NCBI RefSeq assembly: GCF_001927285.1
Contig: NZ_MSIG01000005.1
Location: forward strand, 304,600 to 368,599
DNA: 64,000 bases
DNA from: Mongoliimonas terrestris
GTDB lineage: Bacteria; Pseudomonadota; Alphaproteobacteria; Rhizobiales; Pleomorphomonadaceae
Reading direction: 5' to 3'
A model generated the notes under the pieces. It was given only the letters and a program-made list of their open reading frames with translations. It did not search any database and was not told the DNA's origin. Below are positions 1 to 8,472 of the stretch, in pieces. Made by a program: the position numbers and the translations under genes. Within the stretch, counting starts at the first letter, position 1. Every line of letters begins with the position of its first letter.

Positions 1-840
1 CGCATGACCGCCTATGAGAGCGGCGTGGACAACGACTTCACCGTGCAGTTCCGGGCTGATGCCCGCGTCGACTTCGACGCCCGCACGATGACCGAATACG
101 GCCAGCTCCGGTCGTTCTTCCGTCTGGCGACCAACAGCTCCGACGGCATCCAGGTCGAAGGCGCCTTCATCCAGCTCGGCTACCTGACCGCCGGTCTGGC
201 CGGCGACCTCTACAACGCCGACGTCCTTTACGGCGTGAACGACTTCGTGGTGCCGCAGCACGACGAAGCGGTCCAGCTGACCGTGCTGGTGGACGGCATC
301 GGCGGCGGCTTCTATGCCGGCGCGTCGATCCTGTCGGCGGCCGACCGCGATCTCCGCGACGAGTTCTATGACGACTACCTGCCGGAACTGCAGGCGGCCA
401 TCGGCATCGCCAAGCAGCCCTGGGGTTCGTTCGACCTGTCGCTGCAGTACATCCCCGAGGAAGAGCGCGTCGCGGGCAGCGACGACCGCTTCTCGGTCAA
501 GGCGACCGCCGACCTCACCCTCGTGGAGAACCTGAAGGCCCGCCTGACCGCGGCCTACTTCTCGGATGATCCGGGCACCTTCCGGCGCGGCTTCGCGGCC
601 GATGGCGACGAGACCTTCCTCTTGTCCGGCGCGCTGGCCTATACGGTCGGCAACGGCGTCGCGCTTTACGCCGGCCTTCGCTACGACATGCAGGACGAGA
701 GCGACGACGACATCTACGCCAACATCGGCGTCGACTACACCGTCACGTCGGGCCTCGTCCTGACCGGCGAAATCGCCTACTCGGATGTCGACGACGACGA
801 CGACCTCCAGGGCGTGCTGCAGCTGTCGCGTACCTGGTAA
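1..840 (+). CDS. Alphaproteobacterial porin, C-terminal part (5' truncated by window edge)
   Basis: The frame is open from base 1, so the gene starts outside the window; 279 residues are visible. The product looks like an outer-membrane beta-barrel porin. It alternates polar and hydrophobic residues in short strands, with Asp- and Gly-rich turns, and has no helical membrane segments. The last residues (Ser-Arg-Thr-Trp) place an aromatic residue at the C-terminus, the usual BAM recognition signal. Porins of Hyphomicrobiales are general diffusion channels. An Asp-rich turn (VDDDDD) near the end may sit on a loop. A strong hairpin terminator follows 26 bases after the stop, so this is the last gene of its unit. 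The exact porin subfamily cannot be fixed without the N-terminus. Confidence 0.8.
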   Translation, partial: RMTAYESGVDNDFTVQFRADARVDFDARTMTEYGQLRSFFRLATNSSDGIQVEGAFIQLGYLTAGLAGDLYNADVLYGVNDFVVPQHDEAVQLTVLVDGIGGGFYAGASILSAADRDLRDEFYDDYLPELQAAIGIAKQPWGSFDLSLQYIPEEERVAGSDDRFSVKATADLTLVENLKARLTAAYFSDDPGTFRRGFAADGDETFLLSGALAYTVGNGVALYAGLRYDMQDESDDDIYANIGVDYTVTSGLVLTGEIAYSDVDDDDDLQGVLQLSRTW

Positions 841-866
841 AACCAAGCATCCAAAGTCTCCGACGG

Positions 867-897
867 AAAAGGCCCGGTCACCCCGCCGGGCCTTTTT
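867..897 (+). terminator. Rho-independent terminator of the porin gene
   Basis: GGCCCGG (871-877) pairs with CCGGGCC (886-892). AAAA precedes the stem and TTTTT follows it. It lies just after the porin stop codon. The 160 bases from here to the next gene hold nothing I can recognise. Confidence 0.85.
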
Positions 898-1061
898 CGC
901 GTCTGACGATAATCTGGCGAGATCCGCCGTCGCCTCATGCCGGGCTCGTAAAGTCCCGACCTGTCGGGATCTAACGAGCGCCGGCAAGCCCGAACGGGCG
1001 CCGGCCGGTCAGGCCGAATGGTCGTGAAGGTCGAACGAGTCCGACCTTCACCAGCCGGGTA

Positions 1062-1139
1062 TCAGCCGCGCCGGCCACTGCCGCGGACCCGCTTGTAGAG
1101 CCAGCCGAGAACCAGGGTTTTGATGATGCGTCCGAACAT
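1062..1139 (-). CDS. Predicted 25-residue small basic protein
   Basis: A very short gene of 25 residues, beginning MFGRIIKTLVLGWLYKR. It has a short hydrophobic stretch (about residues 5-14) followed by a basic tail (RVRGSGRRG), so it could be a membrane-associated amphipathic peptide. The start was chosen because GGAGG lies about 8 bases upstream of this ATG, in the same GAGGACAAC context that precedes the small gene starting at 2287. The frame stays open upstream to 1271, but that part is unlikely to be translated. A possible EcfG-type promoter lies about 75-95 bases upstream. I do not recognise the family; the strong ribosome-binding site is the main evidence that it is real. Confidence 0.5.
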   Translation of the reverse strand: MFGRIIKTLVLGWLYKRVRGSGRRG

Positions 1140-1209
1140 GGGTTGTCCTCCGGTGATCCGGGATGGTTTGGCGGCGTGATGCCGACCGTCCCGGATGTGA
1201 TGGAGGGTC

Positions 1210-1235
1210 AACCTTCGGCAGACGGGGTTCGTTCC
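1210..1235 (-). promoter_or_regulatory. Possible EcfG (general stress sigma) promoter
   Basis: On the minus strand GGAAC (1235-1231) is followed after 19 bases by TT. This fits the GGAAC-N18/19-TT pattern known for EcfG/RpoE2 of Rhizobiales, and points at the 25-residue gene. A match this short can arise by chance in GC-rich DNA. Confidence 0.35.
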
Positions 1236-1298
1236 GCAGAACGCCGCGTCCACATGCCGGCTCGCGGCCAAAGCGTCGGCGGGCTGCGTGCGGCGGCG

Positions 1299-1823
1299 TC
1301 AGGCTGCTGCGCGTCTGGACGGCTCGGAGACGGTTCGGCGCGTGTCCGACCCGTGCCGGCCGGCCGATGTGGCAACCGGGTCGCCGAGCGGCAGCGGCTG
1401 GTCGAAGACATATTGCTTGTCCAGCCGGTACTTGACCACGTTGCCGATCGCCAGACCGATGACGGCGCCGAGATACTTGGCGGCGGCCGACCCCGAGGCG
1501 AACAGGAAGGCCAGTTCCACCGCCCAGAAAAGCAGGGTGGTGAACACGCTCACCAGCCCGTAGACCGCGACCTTGCGGACCTCTTCGGTCTGTCCGGCGT
1601 AGCCGTCCATGAAGATCCAGTTGCGGTCAAGCAGGTACTTGACGGCGAAGCCCACCGCGGTGCCGAAAAGCACCGAGAGCATCACCGGCGAGGCGCCGAC
1701 GAGCCGGATCCAGACCTCCTGCATGACAAGATTGCACGCCCCGGCCGTGACCGCGAACGCCACGTAGCGCACGAAGACCGTGCGCGGGGACAATGGCGGG
1801 CGGGCCTCTACCGGTTCCGACAT
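1299..1823 (-). CDS. GtrA-family membrane protein
   Basis: A 174-residue protein with four predicted membrane helices spread over about residues 17-140, the size and topology of the GtrA family (PF04138). Family hallmarks visible are an aromatic/charged 'KYLLDRNWIF' segment after helix 2 and a second 'KYRLDKQYVF' segment after helix 4, which look like an internal repeat. GtrA-like proteins are thought to help move lipid-linked sugars (undecaprenyl-phosphate glucose and similar) across the inner membrane, or to support cell-wall glycosylation. No glycosyltransferase gene lies nearby, so the sugar pathway is unknown. The ATG at 1823 has a moderate AGAAGG Shine-Dalgarno. The C-terminal 25 residues are polar and probably cytoplasmic. 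Confidence 0.8.
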   Translation of the reverse strand: MSEPVEARPPLSPRTVFVRYVAFAVTAGACNLVMQEVWIRLVGASPVMLSVLFGTAVGFAVKYLLDRNWIFMDGYAGQTEEVRKVAVYGLVSVFTTLLFWAVELAFLFASGSAAAKYLGAVIGLAIGNVVKYRLDKQYVFDQPLPLGDPVATSAGRHGSDTRRTVSEPSRRAAA

Positions 1824-2050
1824 CAGGACGCCTTCTGCGCAAACTCGTTCAGAAGACGCTATGCGATGGTGTTTAACAAGGGTTCAATGGCGTTTTTCGA
1901 GGGGTCGAGCGCCACTCTAGGTGGTCATGCGGACCTCGTCTTGGTGCTCGGCACCAGATCGGTGTACAACGCCGAGCATCCTGTCGTCAGCTTCCCTGTT
2001 TTCCGCGACAAACGTCATTCGCTGTTCGCCGATGAGCGGCCACCGGCGCG

Positions 2051-2287
2051 TCAGGCCGCATGCTCCGGATAGCGGAGGGTCATCAACCGGCGGTGGCCGA
2101 TTCGGCCATGGCGCCGACGATGCAGGGTGCGGCGGCCGGCGTGGGCGATCCGCTCCTGGCGGGCGATCAAGCGCTCCACGGTCTGGTCTTCGGACCGATG
2201 GGCCTGTCCGGCGCGCCCCTTGAGAAGGCCGCCCACCACGACGAGCACCATGAATACGACGGGGATGATCAGAAACAAGCTCGTCAT
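2051..2287 (-). CDS. Small single-span membrane protein, unknown function
   Basis: 78 residues: an N-terminal hydrophobic helix (about residues 3-21, LFLIIPVVFMVLVVVGG), then a basic, Arg- and His-rich cytoplasmic tail. The ATG at 2287 has GAGGACAAC just upstream, almost the same leader as the 25-residue gene at 1062-1139. No domain is recognised. The C-terminal tail is low in complexity and may not be strongly constrained. The 227 bases between this gene and the GtrA gene hold no convincing gene. Confidence 0.5.
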   Translation of the reverse strand: MTSLFLIIPVVFMVLVVVGGLLKGRAGQAHRSEDQTVERLIARQERIAHAGRRTLHRRRHGRIGHRRLMTLRYPEHAA

Positions 2288-2598
2288 CGTTGTCCTCGCG
2301 GTACGCGCTCCGAACCGAGCCCAACGCTCCCCGTGTGCGTCGCAGCAAAAGCGGTGGTCTTTTGACGAGACCTGCAGTTTATGGCTGCCACCAACTCACC
2401 GTATGCCGCTCGATCCGGCTGTTTCACTTGCCGACCCGGGGCGAGGCATGCCTCACCCTAGGCCGAACACTACTATAAAAGCGTGAAACGTCGGCTGCGT
2501 TCCGACCTTCGTCTCATTCCTCACTCAAACGTTAACATGAACACATGCCGTAAACTGAAAATCCCACCTGGCGGCCGCAGGACGTCCGCCCCGGTTTG
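2288..2598. other. Intergenic stretch without a recognised gene
   Basis: About 310 bases between the GMC oxidoreductase stop and the small membrane protein start. It is more AT-rich than its neighbours (for example around 2470-2560) and probably carries the promoter of the 78-residue gene. I see no clear -35/-10 pair, hairpin or repeat. Confidence 0.4.
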
Positions 2599-4173
2599 TC
2601 AGGCACGGGTGGTCGCGAGCCGGTCCGCGAGGCGCAACGCCAGCATGCAAATGGTCATCGTCGGCGGCCCGACAAGCCCGGTCGGGAACACCGAGCTTCC
2701 GGTCACGAAGAGATTGGGAATTCCATGGACCGCGCCATCGGTGTCGACGACGCCGCGCGTAGGGTCCGGATCCATCCGGGTGGAGCCCATGTGGTGGGAG
2801 GTCGAGAGGATCACGTGGTCCTCCGGAAGGTCCAGCGTCGCGCGACCGAGGCCGCGCCGCTCGACCTCGTCCTTCAGGAGCACGAAGGCGTGGTTGAGGC
2901 TTCGCCGTTCCAGCACGCCCACCGACCAGCGGACTTTCGCGCGCGGCATGCCGAAGTCGTCATGCTCGTCGTCGAGGGTCACCCGGTTTTCAGGGTCGGG
3001 CTCCGGCTCCACGACGCTCTCCATGACGAAATGCCGGATAAGCCTGCGCAGGCTTGCCTTCCGGAAGCCGTAAGCGAGGGCGTTCGGAAAGACGGAGCCG
3101 GCGGTACGGAACGGATCGGCGGCAATGGCCGCCCGCGCTTTCGCGTTTGCCGGCCCGAGCCGGAAGGCATCGCGGATCCGGACTGCCCGAACGGTGTCCT
3201 CGCCGCGAAACACGGCGCGCAGGCCGATCTGGCTCGGCAGCAGCTTCTGGCGCGCCGCGTACGCCTCCGCAAGCGTGACCGACAGGCCGAACTCGGCGTG
3301 CGCCCGGAAGTAGGACCCGTCGTAGAGGCGGCTGAACCGATCGGGATCCTCCAGCACGAGCGTTCCGGAGCGGACCCGCGCGTGGTCCATGAAGTAGCGC
3401 CCCACCAGGTCGTGCGCATTGCCGAGCCCAGCGGGTCCGTGACCCTTGGAGGCGAGCAGCAGCCGCGGGTTCTCGATGCCACCCGCCGCGAGCACGAACT
3501 GGCGAGCCTGGATGCGGAACACCGACCCGGACGGCGTGCGGACGACTGCGTGATCGATGCGCCGCGGGTCGGCGAGCGGGCCTGAAGCCGGCACCAGTTC
3601 GGTGGCGGTCGCATGCAGAAGAAGGCGCAGGGTCTCCGCGCGACGAAGCGCATCGCGATAGATGAGGCCGAACCGGGTAGGCGGGCTGATCAGGCTGAGC
3701 GTGGGGCGGAAGATTTCCGGTGCGAGCGGCAAGGGCGCCGTTCCCGGCGGCGCGTTCTCCAGACAACTCTCCAGCGTCATGTCCGGCGCCACCTCCAGGA
3801 GGTTGGCTGCCCCACGGGCATAACGGACGATCTCCTCGTAGGCGATCGGCCAGCCGCTGTTCGGAACCCAGTCCCGCACGGCCATGTCGGCCCGGCTGAT
3901 CGGCTGGCACCAACCGGTCCAGCAGTTGGAACTGCCGCCGAGGTAGCGCGAGCGCGAGAACCCGTAGTCGTCGATGACCCCTTCCACCTTGCAGCGATAG
4001 AGGGAATCGGAAAAGGCGCTGCGGCGGGCGCCGCCGCCTTCCAGCAGCACGACGGTTCGCCCGGCGGCGGCAAGCTGGAGAGCGAGGGCAATTCCGGCGA
4101 TCCCGGCCCCGACAACACAGATGTCGGTGGCAATCAGTTCGCCGGATCCGACCGACCGTGCGTCCTCAATCAT
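2599..4173 (-). CDS. GMC-family FAD-dependent oxidoreductase
   Basis: 524 residues from the ATG at 4173, chosen because the Rossmann dinucleotide fold (ICVVGAGIAGIALAL, Gly22-x-Gly24-x-x-Gly27) then falls near the N-terminus; an upstream in-frame start would add about 49 Arg/Pro-rich residues. The middle holds the 'LAAGGIENPRLLL' segment typical of GMC enzymes. The C-terminal GMC domain carries a His pair at about 460-461 (STSHHMGSTRM) and ends in 'GPPTMTICMLALRLAD', which contributes to the FAD site. GMC enzymes oxidise alcohols, sugars or polyols; the closest-looking group is the FAD-dependent sugar or alcohol dehydrogenases. No partner cytochrome or small subunit gene is adjacent, so substrate and electron acceptor cannot be named. 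It seems to be transcribed alone. Confidence 0.85.
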   Translation of the reverse strand: MIEDARSVGSGELIATDICVVGAGIAGIALALQLAAAGRTVVLLEGGGARRSAFSDSLYRCKVEGVIDDYGFSRSRYLGGSSNCWTGWCQPISRADMAVRDWVPNSGWPIAYEEIVRYARGAANLLEVAPDMTLESCLENAPPGTAPLPLAPEIFRPTLSLISPPTRFGLIYRDALRRAETLRLLLHATATELVPASGPLADPRRIDHAVVRTPSGSVFRIQARQFVLAAGGIENPRLLLASKGHGPAGLGNAHDLVGRYFMDHARVRSGTLVLEDPDRFSRLYDGSYFRAHAEFGLSVTLAEAYAARQKLLPSQIGLRAVFRGEDTVRAVRIRDAFRLGPANAKARAAIAADPFRTAGSVFPNALAYGFRKASLRRLIRHFVMESVVEPEPDPENRVTLDDEHDDFGMPRAKVRWSVGVLERRSLNHAFVLLKDEVERRGLGRATLDLPEDHVILSTSHHMGSTRMDPDPTRGVVDTDGAVHGIPNLFVTGSSVFPTGLVGPPTMTICMLALRLADRLATTRA

Positions 4174-4710
4174 CGCTGCCGTGTTCCATCCGGTACAGGG
4201 GCTGGCGGGACGACCCGCGCCCACAACCGGCTGTCGCCGTCCCATCGGTGAGGCACGGCCAGTGATAATCAATCTACAGCATGGATTGTGCGTCTCGCCA
4301 CGTGTGCGGCGTGAAATCACAGTGCAAAATCGATTTGAATGCCGGCCGGCGAATCGTCACATTGAGAGAAACCGAGACGGCAGCCAAAGAGCAACTACCG
4401 ACCCCGGCGGGCGCGGCGGCCGCCAGGGAGGACGGCGACCGCCGCGCCCGGCGAACGGTAGGGGCCGTTCGCTGAGGGACGGAGCCGCGGCCGCGGTGGG
4501 AGCAATCGCGGAGGGCTCGACGCCTGCTTCCAACCGGTGGGCCGCGATACTGTTCCCGACGTGCAGCACCAGGGCCGCGTTCCCGCCGTTCGGTGCCGGG
4601 CCCGGCCGCGCCGGTTGCGAAGCGTCAGGATTTTTCGGCTATGGTCGCTCGGGAGACCTTGCTGCGGCGGTGTCTCTCGGGTCCATGCTTGCCGAGGGTC
4701 GCCGGCCTCC
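4174..4710. other. Divergent intergenic region, GMC oxidoreductase / ZntB-like transporter
   Basis: About 540 bases without a supported gene; open frames here are extensions of the neighbours. 4240-4350 is relatively AT-rich (GATAATCAATC) and may hold the oxidoreductase promoter. TTGCGA (4615) and TATGGT (4640) could be a weak promoter for the transporter, but the 19-base spacer is poor. Confidence 0.3.
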
Positions 4711-5709
4711 GTGTCCTCCACATCACCCCTGAAGGAAATTCCTGGCCTCGTCTGGGGTTACCGGTTCGATCCGGAGCGCGGACAAGGCCGCGCGCTTCCG
4801 GCCGACGCCGAACGGGCCGAGGCCCTTCGCGACGGCGGGCCGCTCTGGCTTCACCTTGCGCTCAGCGACGCGCGCATCCCGGGCTTTCTGGAGGGCCTGC
4901 CGGATCTGCCCGATGCCGCCCGCCAGACCCTGATCGAGCGCGACAACCATGTCTCGATCACCGTGACCGCCGGTGTGGTCCACGGCGTCCTGCCGGATCT
5001 GGAGCGCGATTTCGACGTGGAGACGCGGGACGTCGGCTGGTTCCGCTTCGCCTTCACGGACCGGCTGATCATCACGGCCCGGCTGCATCCCTTGCGGTGC
5101 ACGGAAGCCGTTCGCAGCCTTGTGGAGCAGGGCCGGCCGCACACCCGGCCGGTCATGGTGTTCGAATCCATCGTGACCGAGTTCCAGCGGACCGTCAGCC
5201 GCCTCGTGGTCGAAATGACCGACGAACTCGATGTCATCGAGGACCATGTCTATGACGATGCCCCGCGCGACGAGCGGCGCCGGCTCGGCCCAGTGCGGCG
5301 GACGATCGTGCGTCTGCATCGGCAGGTGCGCGGCACCATCCAGCTTCTGCGCCGCCTGGAGGCGGAGGACCGCCGCGATGTGCCCGCCGGCATGGAGGAC
5401 GTGGCCGACCGTCTGGTCGACCGTCTCGCGGGCGTCTATTCGGACCTGCAGGCGCTGCAGGACAGGGCGCGCCTCTTGCACGAGGAGATCGACAGCAAGA
5501 TCTCCTCGGAGACGAACCGCCACCTCTACGTCCTCAGCGTAATGACGGCGCTCCTGCTGCCGCCCACCCTCGTAGTGGGCTTCTTCGGCATGAACACGTC
5601 CGACATGGCCTTCACCGCCACGGTCGGCGGCACCTGGTATGCCTTCTCGCTCTGTGCCGCGAGCATTCTCGGCGCCTGGTGGCTGCTCCGCCGCAACGGG
5701 ATCTTCTGA
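4711..5709 (+). CDS. zntB: ZntB/CorA-family divalent cation transporter
   Basis: 332 residues from a GTG at 4711. This start was chosen because the upstream extension is Arg/Cys-rich and unlike the family, whereas the chosen one begins just before the conserved 'GLVWGYRFD' segment. A large acidic and helical N-terminal cytoplasmic domain is followed by two C-terminal membrane helices. Helix 1 ends in the signature Gly-Met-Asn (FFGMN, residues 293-295); the family forms pentamers. The N-terminal 'WLHLALSD' pattern and length suit ZntB (zinc transport by proton symport) better than the Mg2+ transporter CorA, but metal specificity cannot be read from the sequence. It converges on a lipoprotein gene 21 bases downstream. 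Confidence 0.8.
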   Translation: MSSTSPLKEIPGLVWGYRFDPERGQGRALPADAERAEALRDGGPLWLHLALSDARIPGFLEGLPDLPDAARQTLIERDNHVSITVTAGVVHGVLPDLERDFDVETRDVGWFRFAFTDRLIITARLHPLRCTEAVRSLVEQGRPHTRPVMVFESIVTEFQRTVSRLVVEMTDELDVIEDHVYDDAPRDERRRLGPVRRTIVRLHRQVRGTIQLLRRLEAEDRRDVPAGMEDVADRLVDRLAGVYSDLQALQDRARLLHEEIDSKISSETNRHLYVLSVMTALLLPPTLVVGFFGMNTSDMAFTATVGGTWYAFSLCAASILGAWWLLRRNGIF

Positions 5710-5730
5710 GGGCCCGTGGCGTCGCGGCCG

Positions 5731-6120
5731 TCAGGGTTGCCGGACGCTGCCGGGGACGACGCAAGTGTAGTCGTGCTCGAACTGGGTGGTGAGAACCTCC
5801 CGGGACGCACCGACGAGGCTGCAGGTGCGGCCCCGGCTGGCGAGGTAGGCCTCGGCGACGATCCTGTGGTGAACCACGTTCGGCGTGTCGTCCACCAGTC
5901 CGAGCGTCGCCTGCGAGACGACGCCCGTGGTCACGGTGGCGCGGATGGACGGGGTGGTCATGATCTTGCCGATGTCCGGACGGTCGAACACGCGGTAGCG
6001 TGCGCCGTCCGGGAGGGCGAAGCTGTCGGCCGGAATGCTGCCATACGTCGTCACGACGTAGTCGACGCTTGCGCACGCCGAGAGGCCGCCCGCCAACATG
6101 AGCGCCAGAGCGGCTTTCAT
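5731..6120 (-). CDS. Predicted lipoprotein, unknown function
   Basis: 129 residues. The start at 6120 gives a classical lipoprotein signal: Met-Lys, a hydrophobic core (AALALMLAGG) and the lipobox Leu-Ser-Ala-Cys with the lipidated Cys at residue 16. An upstream in-frame start would put 18 polar residues in front of it. The mature part is about 110 residues with two Cys near the C-terminus (RTCSLVG and YTCVV), possibly forming a disulfide in the periplasm. I recognise no domain. It stands alone, convergent with the transporter gene. Confidence 0.6.
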   Translation of the reverse strand: MKAALALMLAGGLSACASVDYVVTTYGSIPADSFALPDGARYRVFDRPDIGKIMTTPSIRATVTTGVVSQATLGLVDDTPNVVHHRIVAEAYLASRGRTCSLVGASREVLTTQFEHDYTCVVPGSVRQP

Positions 6121-6286
6121 CGCCCGGTATTTCGCGTCCGACGTCACCTTCGCCAAAGACAATCTCCGCCCCATCGTCGCTCCTCGTCCGCTCGCCCGTA
6201 TCCGGTCGCCTGGCAGGGAAGCGCCGGAGCGGCCGGTTGGATCCCCAGATTGCCGGATCCGATGCGGCTTTGGCGGGGCGGACGCA

Positions 6287-6322
6287 GAAAAAAGGGCTCT
6301 CCCGCTTGCGCGAAAGAGCCCT
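6287..6322 (-). terminator. Rho-independent terminator of the serine-cycle operon
   Basis: AGGGCTCT (6293-6300) and AGAGCCCT (6315-6322) form an 8-bp stem with a GC-rich loop. On the minus strand it is followed by TTTTTT, about 90 bases after the hprA stop. Confidence 0.85.
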
Positions 6323-6413
6323 CAAGTCAGGCCCGCGTCCCCCATGACACGGACCGAGAACCGGCCGGGTCGCCCCCGTCCCCCGACTGAGGCGACCCGG
6401 CTAGTCGATGACC

Positions 6414-7385
6414 TCACGCCACCCGGTCGGGCGGCGTGCGGCCGTCGAAAAAGGCTTCCAGATTGTTGAGAACGCGCCAGCCCATGGCCTCGCGGGTCGA
6501 GGCGGTGGCGCTGCCGAGGTGCGGGAGCAGCACGGCGTTCTCCACGCTGTAGAGATCCTCGTCGATGTTCGGCTCGCCCTCGAACACGTCGAGGCCGGCG
6601 CCGACGATCGTGCCGGCCTTCAGCGCGCGGACGAGCGCCTTGGCGTCCACCACTTCGCCGCGCGCCGTGTTCACCAGGATGGCGGTCGGCTTCATGAGGG
6701 CGAGGCGGGCGTCGTTGATCAGGTGGTAGTTGTCCTTGCCGCCCGGCATGTGGAGCGACACCACATCGGCCTCGCGCAGCACGTCCTCGATGGTGTCGCG
6801 CTTTTCCGCGCCGAGTTCGGCCGCAAGTTCCGGCTTCACCGGGAAGGGGTCGAAGTAGATGATCTTCATGCCGAAGCCGAAGTGGGCGCGCTTGGCCGCC
6901 TCGCGGCCGATACGGCCGAAGCCGAGCACGCCGAAAACGCCGCCAGAGACCTTGGTGCCGATCATGTGGGTCGGCCGCCAGCCGGTCCACTTGTGGGCGC
7001 GCACCTCGCGCTCGCCTTCCCCGGCGCGGCGGGCGGCCATCAGCATCAAGGTGATGGCGAGGTCGGCGGTGCATTCGGACAGCACCTCCGGCGTGTTGGA
7101 GACCATGATGCCGGCCTTCTTGGCGGCGTCCGTGTCGATGTGGCTGTAGCCGACCCCGTAGCTCGCCAGGATCTTCGCCCGCGGCTCCGTCACCTCCAAA
7201 ACCGCCGCGTCCACCTTGTCGGAGACGGTCGGGCAGACCGCGTCGTAGTCCATGAGCGCCTGGCGCATGGCGGCGCCGGTCATGGGCATGTCGGTCTCGT
7301 TGAGGGTGACGTCGTAGAGCGCCTTCAGCTTGGCTTCGACGACATCGGGCCAGCGGCGGGTGATCAGGACCTTCTTCTTCGACAC
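6414..7385 (-). CDS. hprA: D-2-hydroxyacid dehydrogenase, serine-cycle hydroxypyruvate/glyoxylate reductase
   Basis: 323 residues of the D-isomer-specific 2-hydroxyacid dehydrogenase family. It has the NAD-binding motif G-x-G-x-x-G (VLGFGRIGRE), the substrate Arg in NTARGEVVD, the catalytic Glu in FEGEPN and the catalytic His in LLPHLGSAT. In the serine cycle this enzyme reduces hydroxypyruvate to D-glycerate; homologues also reduce glyoxylate. The GTG at 7385 is preferred: it gives the usual N-terminus (SKKKVLITRRW) and has a GAGGA Shine-Dalgarno, whereas the upstream extension looks non-coding. It is the last gene of the minus-strand serine-cycle cluster, 173 bases after mtkB, and is followed by a terminator. 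The context strongly favours HprA over other family members. Confidence 0.9.
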   Translation of the reverse strand: MSKKKVLITRRWPDVVEAKLKALYDVTLNETDMPMTGAAMRQALMDYDAVCPTVSDKVDAAVLEVTEPRAKILASYGVGYSHIDTDAAKKAGIMVSNTPEVLSECTADLAITLMLMAARRAGEGEREVRAHKWTGWRPTHMIGTKVSGGVFGVLGFGRIGREAAKRAHFGFGMKIIYFDPFPVKPELAAELGAEKRDTIEDVLREADVVSLHMPGGKDNYHLINDARLALMKPTAILVNTARGEVVDAKALVRALKAGTIVGAGLDVFEGEPNIDEDLYSVENAVLLPHLGSATASTREAMGWRVLNNLEAFFDGRTPPDRVA

Positions 7386-7558
7386 GGGGGCGTTCCTCGG
7401 GTTGGTGGGGAGTGCGGCACGTCGTTCGCGCGCTCGCGGATCTCCAACGTCTTCATGGTCCGCGGCAGCGAACCACCCACGCATTTGTTCGTTGGCGGGC
7501 CCTGAAGGCCAGCGGAAAAGCAGGGGAGGGCGGCGGGCGAACCCGCCGCCCGTTCATG

Positions 7559-8461
7559 TCACTCGGCTGCGACCTTCATGCTGGCGAGCATCTTCTGGAC
7601 GGTGGAGCCGAACTCGGCCGGGGTCGGCACGATGGTGACGCCGCAGCCCTTCAGGATCTCGACCTTCTCGGCCGCGCTCTCGCCGAAAGCCGACACGATG
7701 GCGCCGGCGTGGCCCATCTTGCGGCCCTTCGGGGCGGAGAGGCCGGCGATGTAGGCGCAAACCGGCTTGGTCATGTGGTCGCGGGCGAAGGCGCCGGCTT
7801 CGGCTTCCTGCGGGCCGCCGATCTCGCCGATCATGATCACCGCGTCGGTGTCCGGATCGTTCTCGAACAGCTCCAGGATGTCGCGGTGCGAGCAGCCGTT
7901 GATCGGGTCGCCGCCGATGCCGACGGAGGTGGAGACGCCAATGCCGAGGTCCTTCAACTGCGAGGCGGCCTCGTAGCCGAGGGTGCCGGAGCGGCCGACG
8001 ATGCCGATGCGGCCCGGCAGGTAGATGTGGCCCGGCATGATGCCGACCAGCGCCTCGCCCGGGGTGATGATGCCCGCGCAGTTGGGACCGAGCAGGCGCA
8101 TGCGCTTGTCGGCCTTGTAGCGCTTCATGTAGCGCTTCACGCGCATCATGTCCTGGGTCGGGATGCCGTCGGTGATGCAGACCGCGACCTTGATGCCCGC
8201 GTCGGCCGCTTCCATGATCGAGTCAGCCGCGAACGGAGGCGGCACGAACACGATGGAAACGTCGGCGCCGGTTTTCTCAACGGCTTCCTTGACGGTGTTG
8301 AACACCGGCTTGCCGTGGATCTCGGTGCCGCCCTTGCCGGGGGTCACGCCGCCGACCACCGGGGAGCCGTAGCGGATCATGTCCTCGGCATGGAACGAGC
8401 CGATCTTGCCCGTGATGCCCTGTACGATGATCTTGGAGTTCTTGTTGACGAGAACGGACAT
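7559..8461 (-). CDS. mtkB: Malate-CoA ligase (malate thiokinase) alpha subunit
   Basis: 300 residues, close in length and layout to succinyl-CoA synthetase alpha: an N-terminal CoA-binding Rossmann domain (QGITGKIGSFHAEDM), then the ligase domain with the phosphorylated His in MGHAGAIVSAFG. With MtkA it makes malyl-CoA from malate, CoA and ATP. It is called MtkB rather than SucD because it sits between mtkA (11 bases upstream) and serine-cycle genes, next to malyl-CoA lyase, serine-glyoxylate aminotransferase and hydroxypyruvate reductase; no TCA genes are present. Active-site changes that separate the two ligases were not tested, so some succinate activity is possible. Confidence 0.9.
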   Translation of the reverse strand: MSVLVNKNSKIIVQGITGKIGSFHAEDMIRYGSPVVGGVTPGKGGTEIHGKPVFNTVKEAVEKTGADVSIVFVPPPFAADSIMEAADAGIKVAVCITDGIPTQDMMRVKRYMKRYKADKRMRLLGPNCAGIITPGEALVGIMPGHIYLPGRIGIVGRSGTLGYEAASQLKDLGIGVSTSVGIGGDPINGCSHRDILELFENDPDTDAVIMIGEIGGPQEAEAGAFARDHMTKPVCAYIAGLSAPKGRKMGHAGAIVSAFGESAAEKVEILKGCGVTIVPTPAEFGSTVQKMLASMKVAAE

Positions 8462-8472
8462 GGGGGATCTCC

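Noticed and set aside
1917..2020. Short minus-strand gene ending MTFVAENREADDRMLG... before the GtrA gene
   Set aside because: Only about 33 codons from its last ATG, no ribosome-binding site and no recognisable feature.
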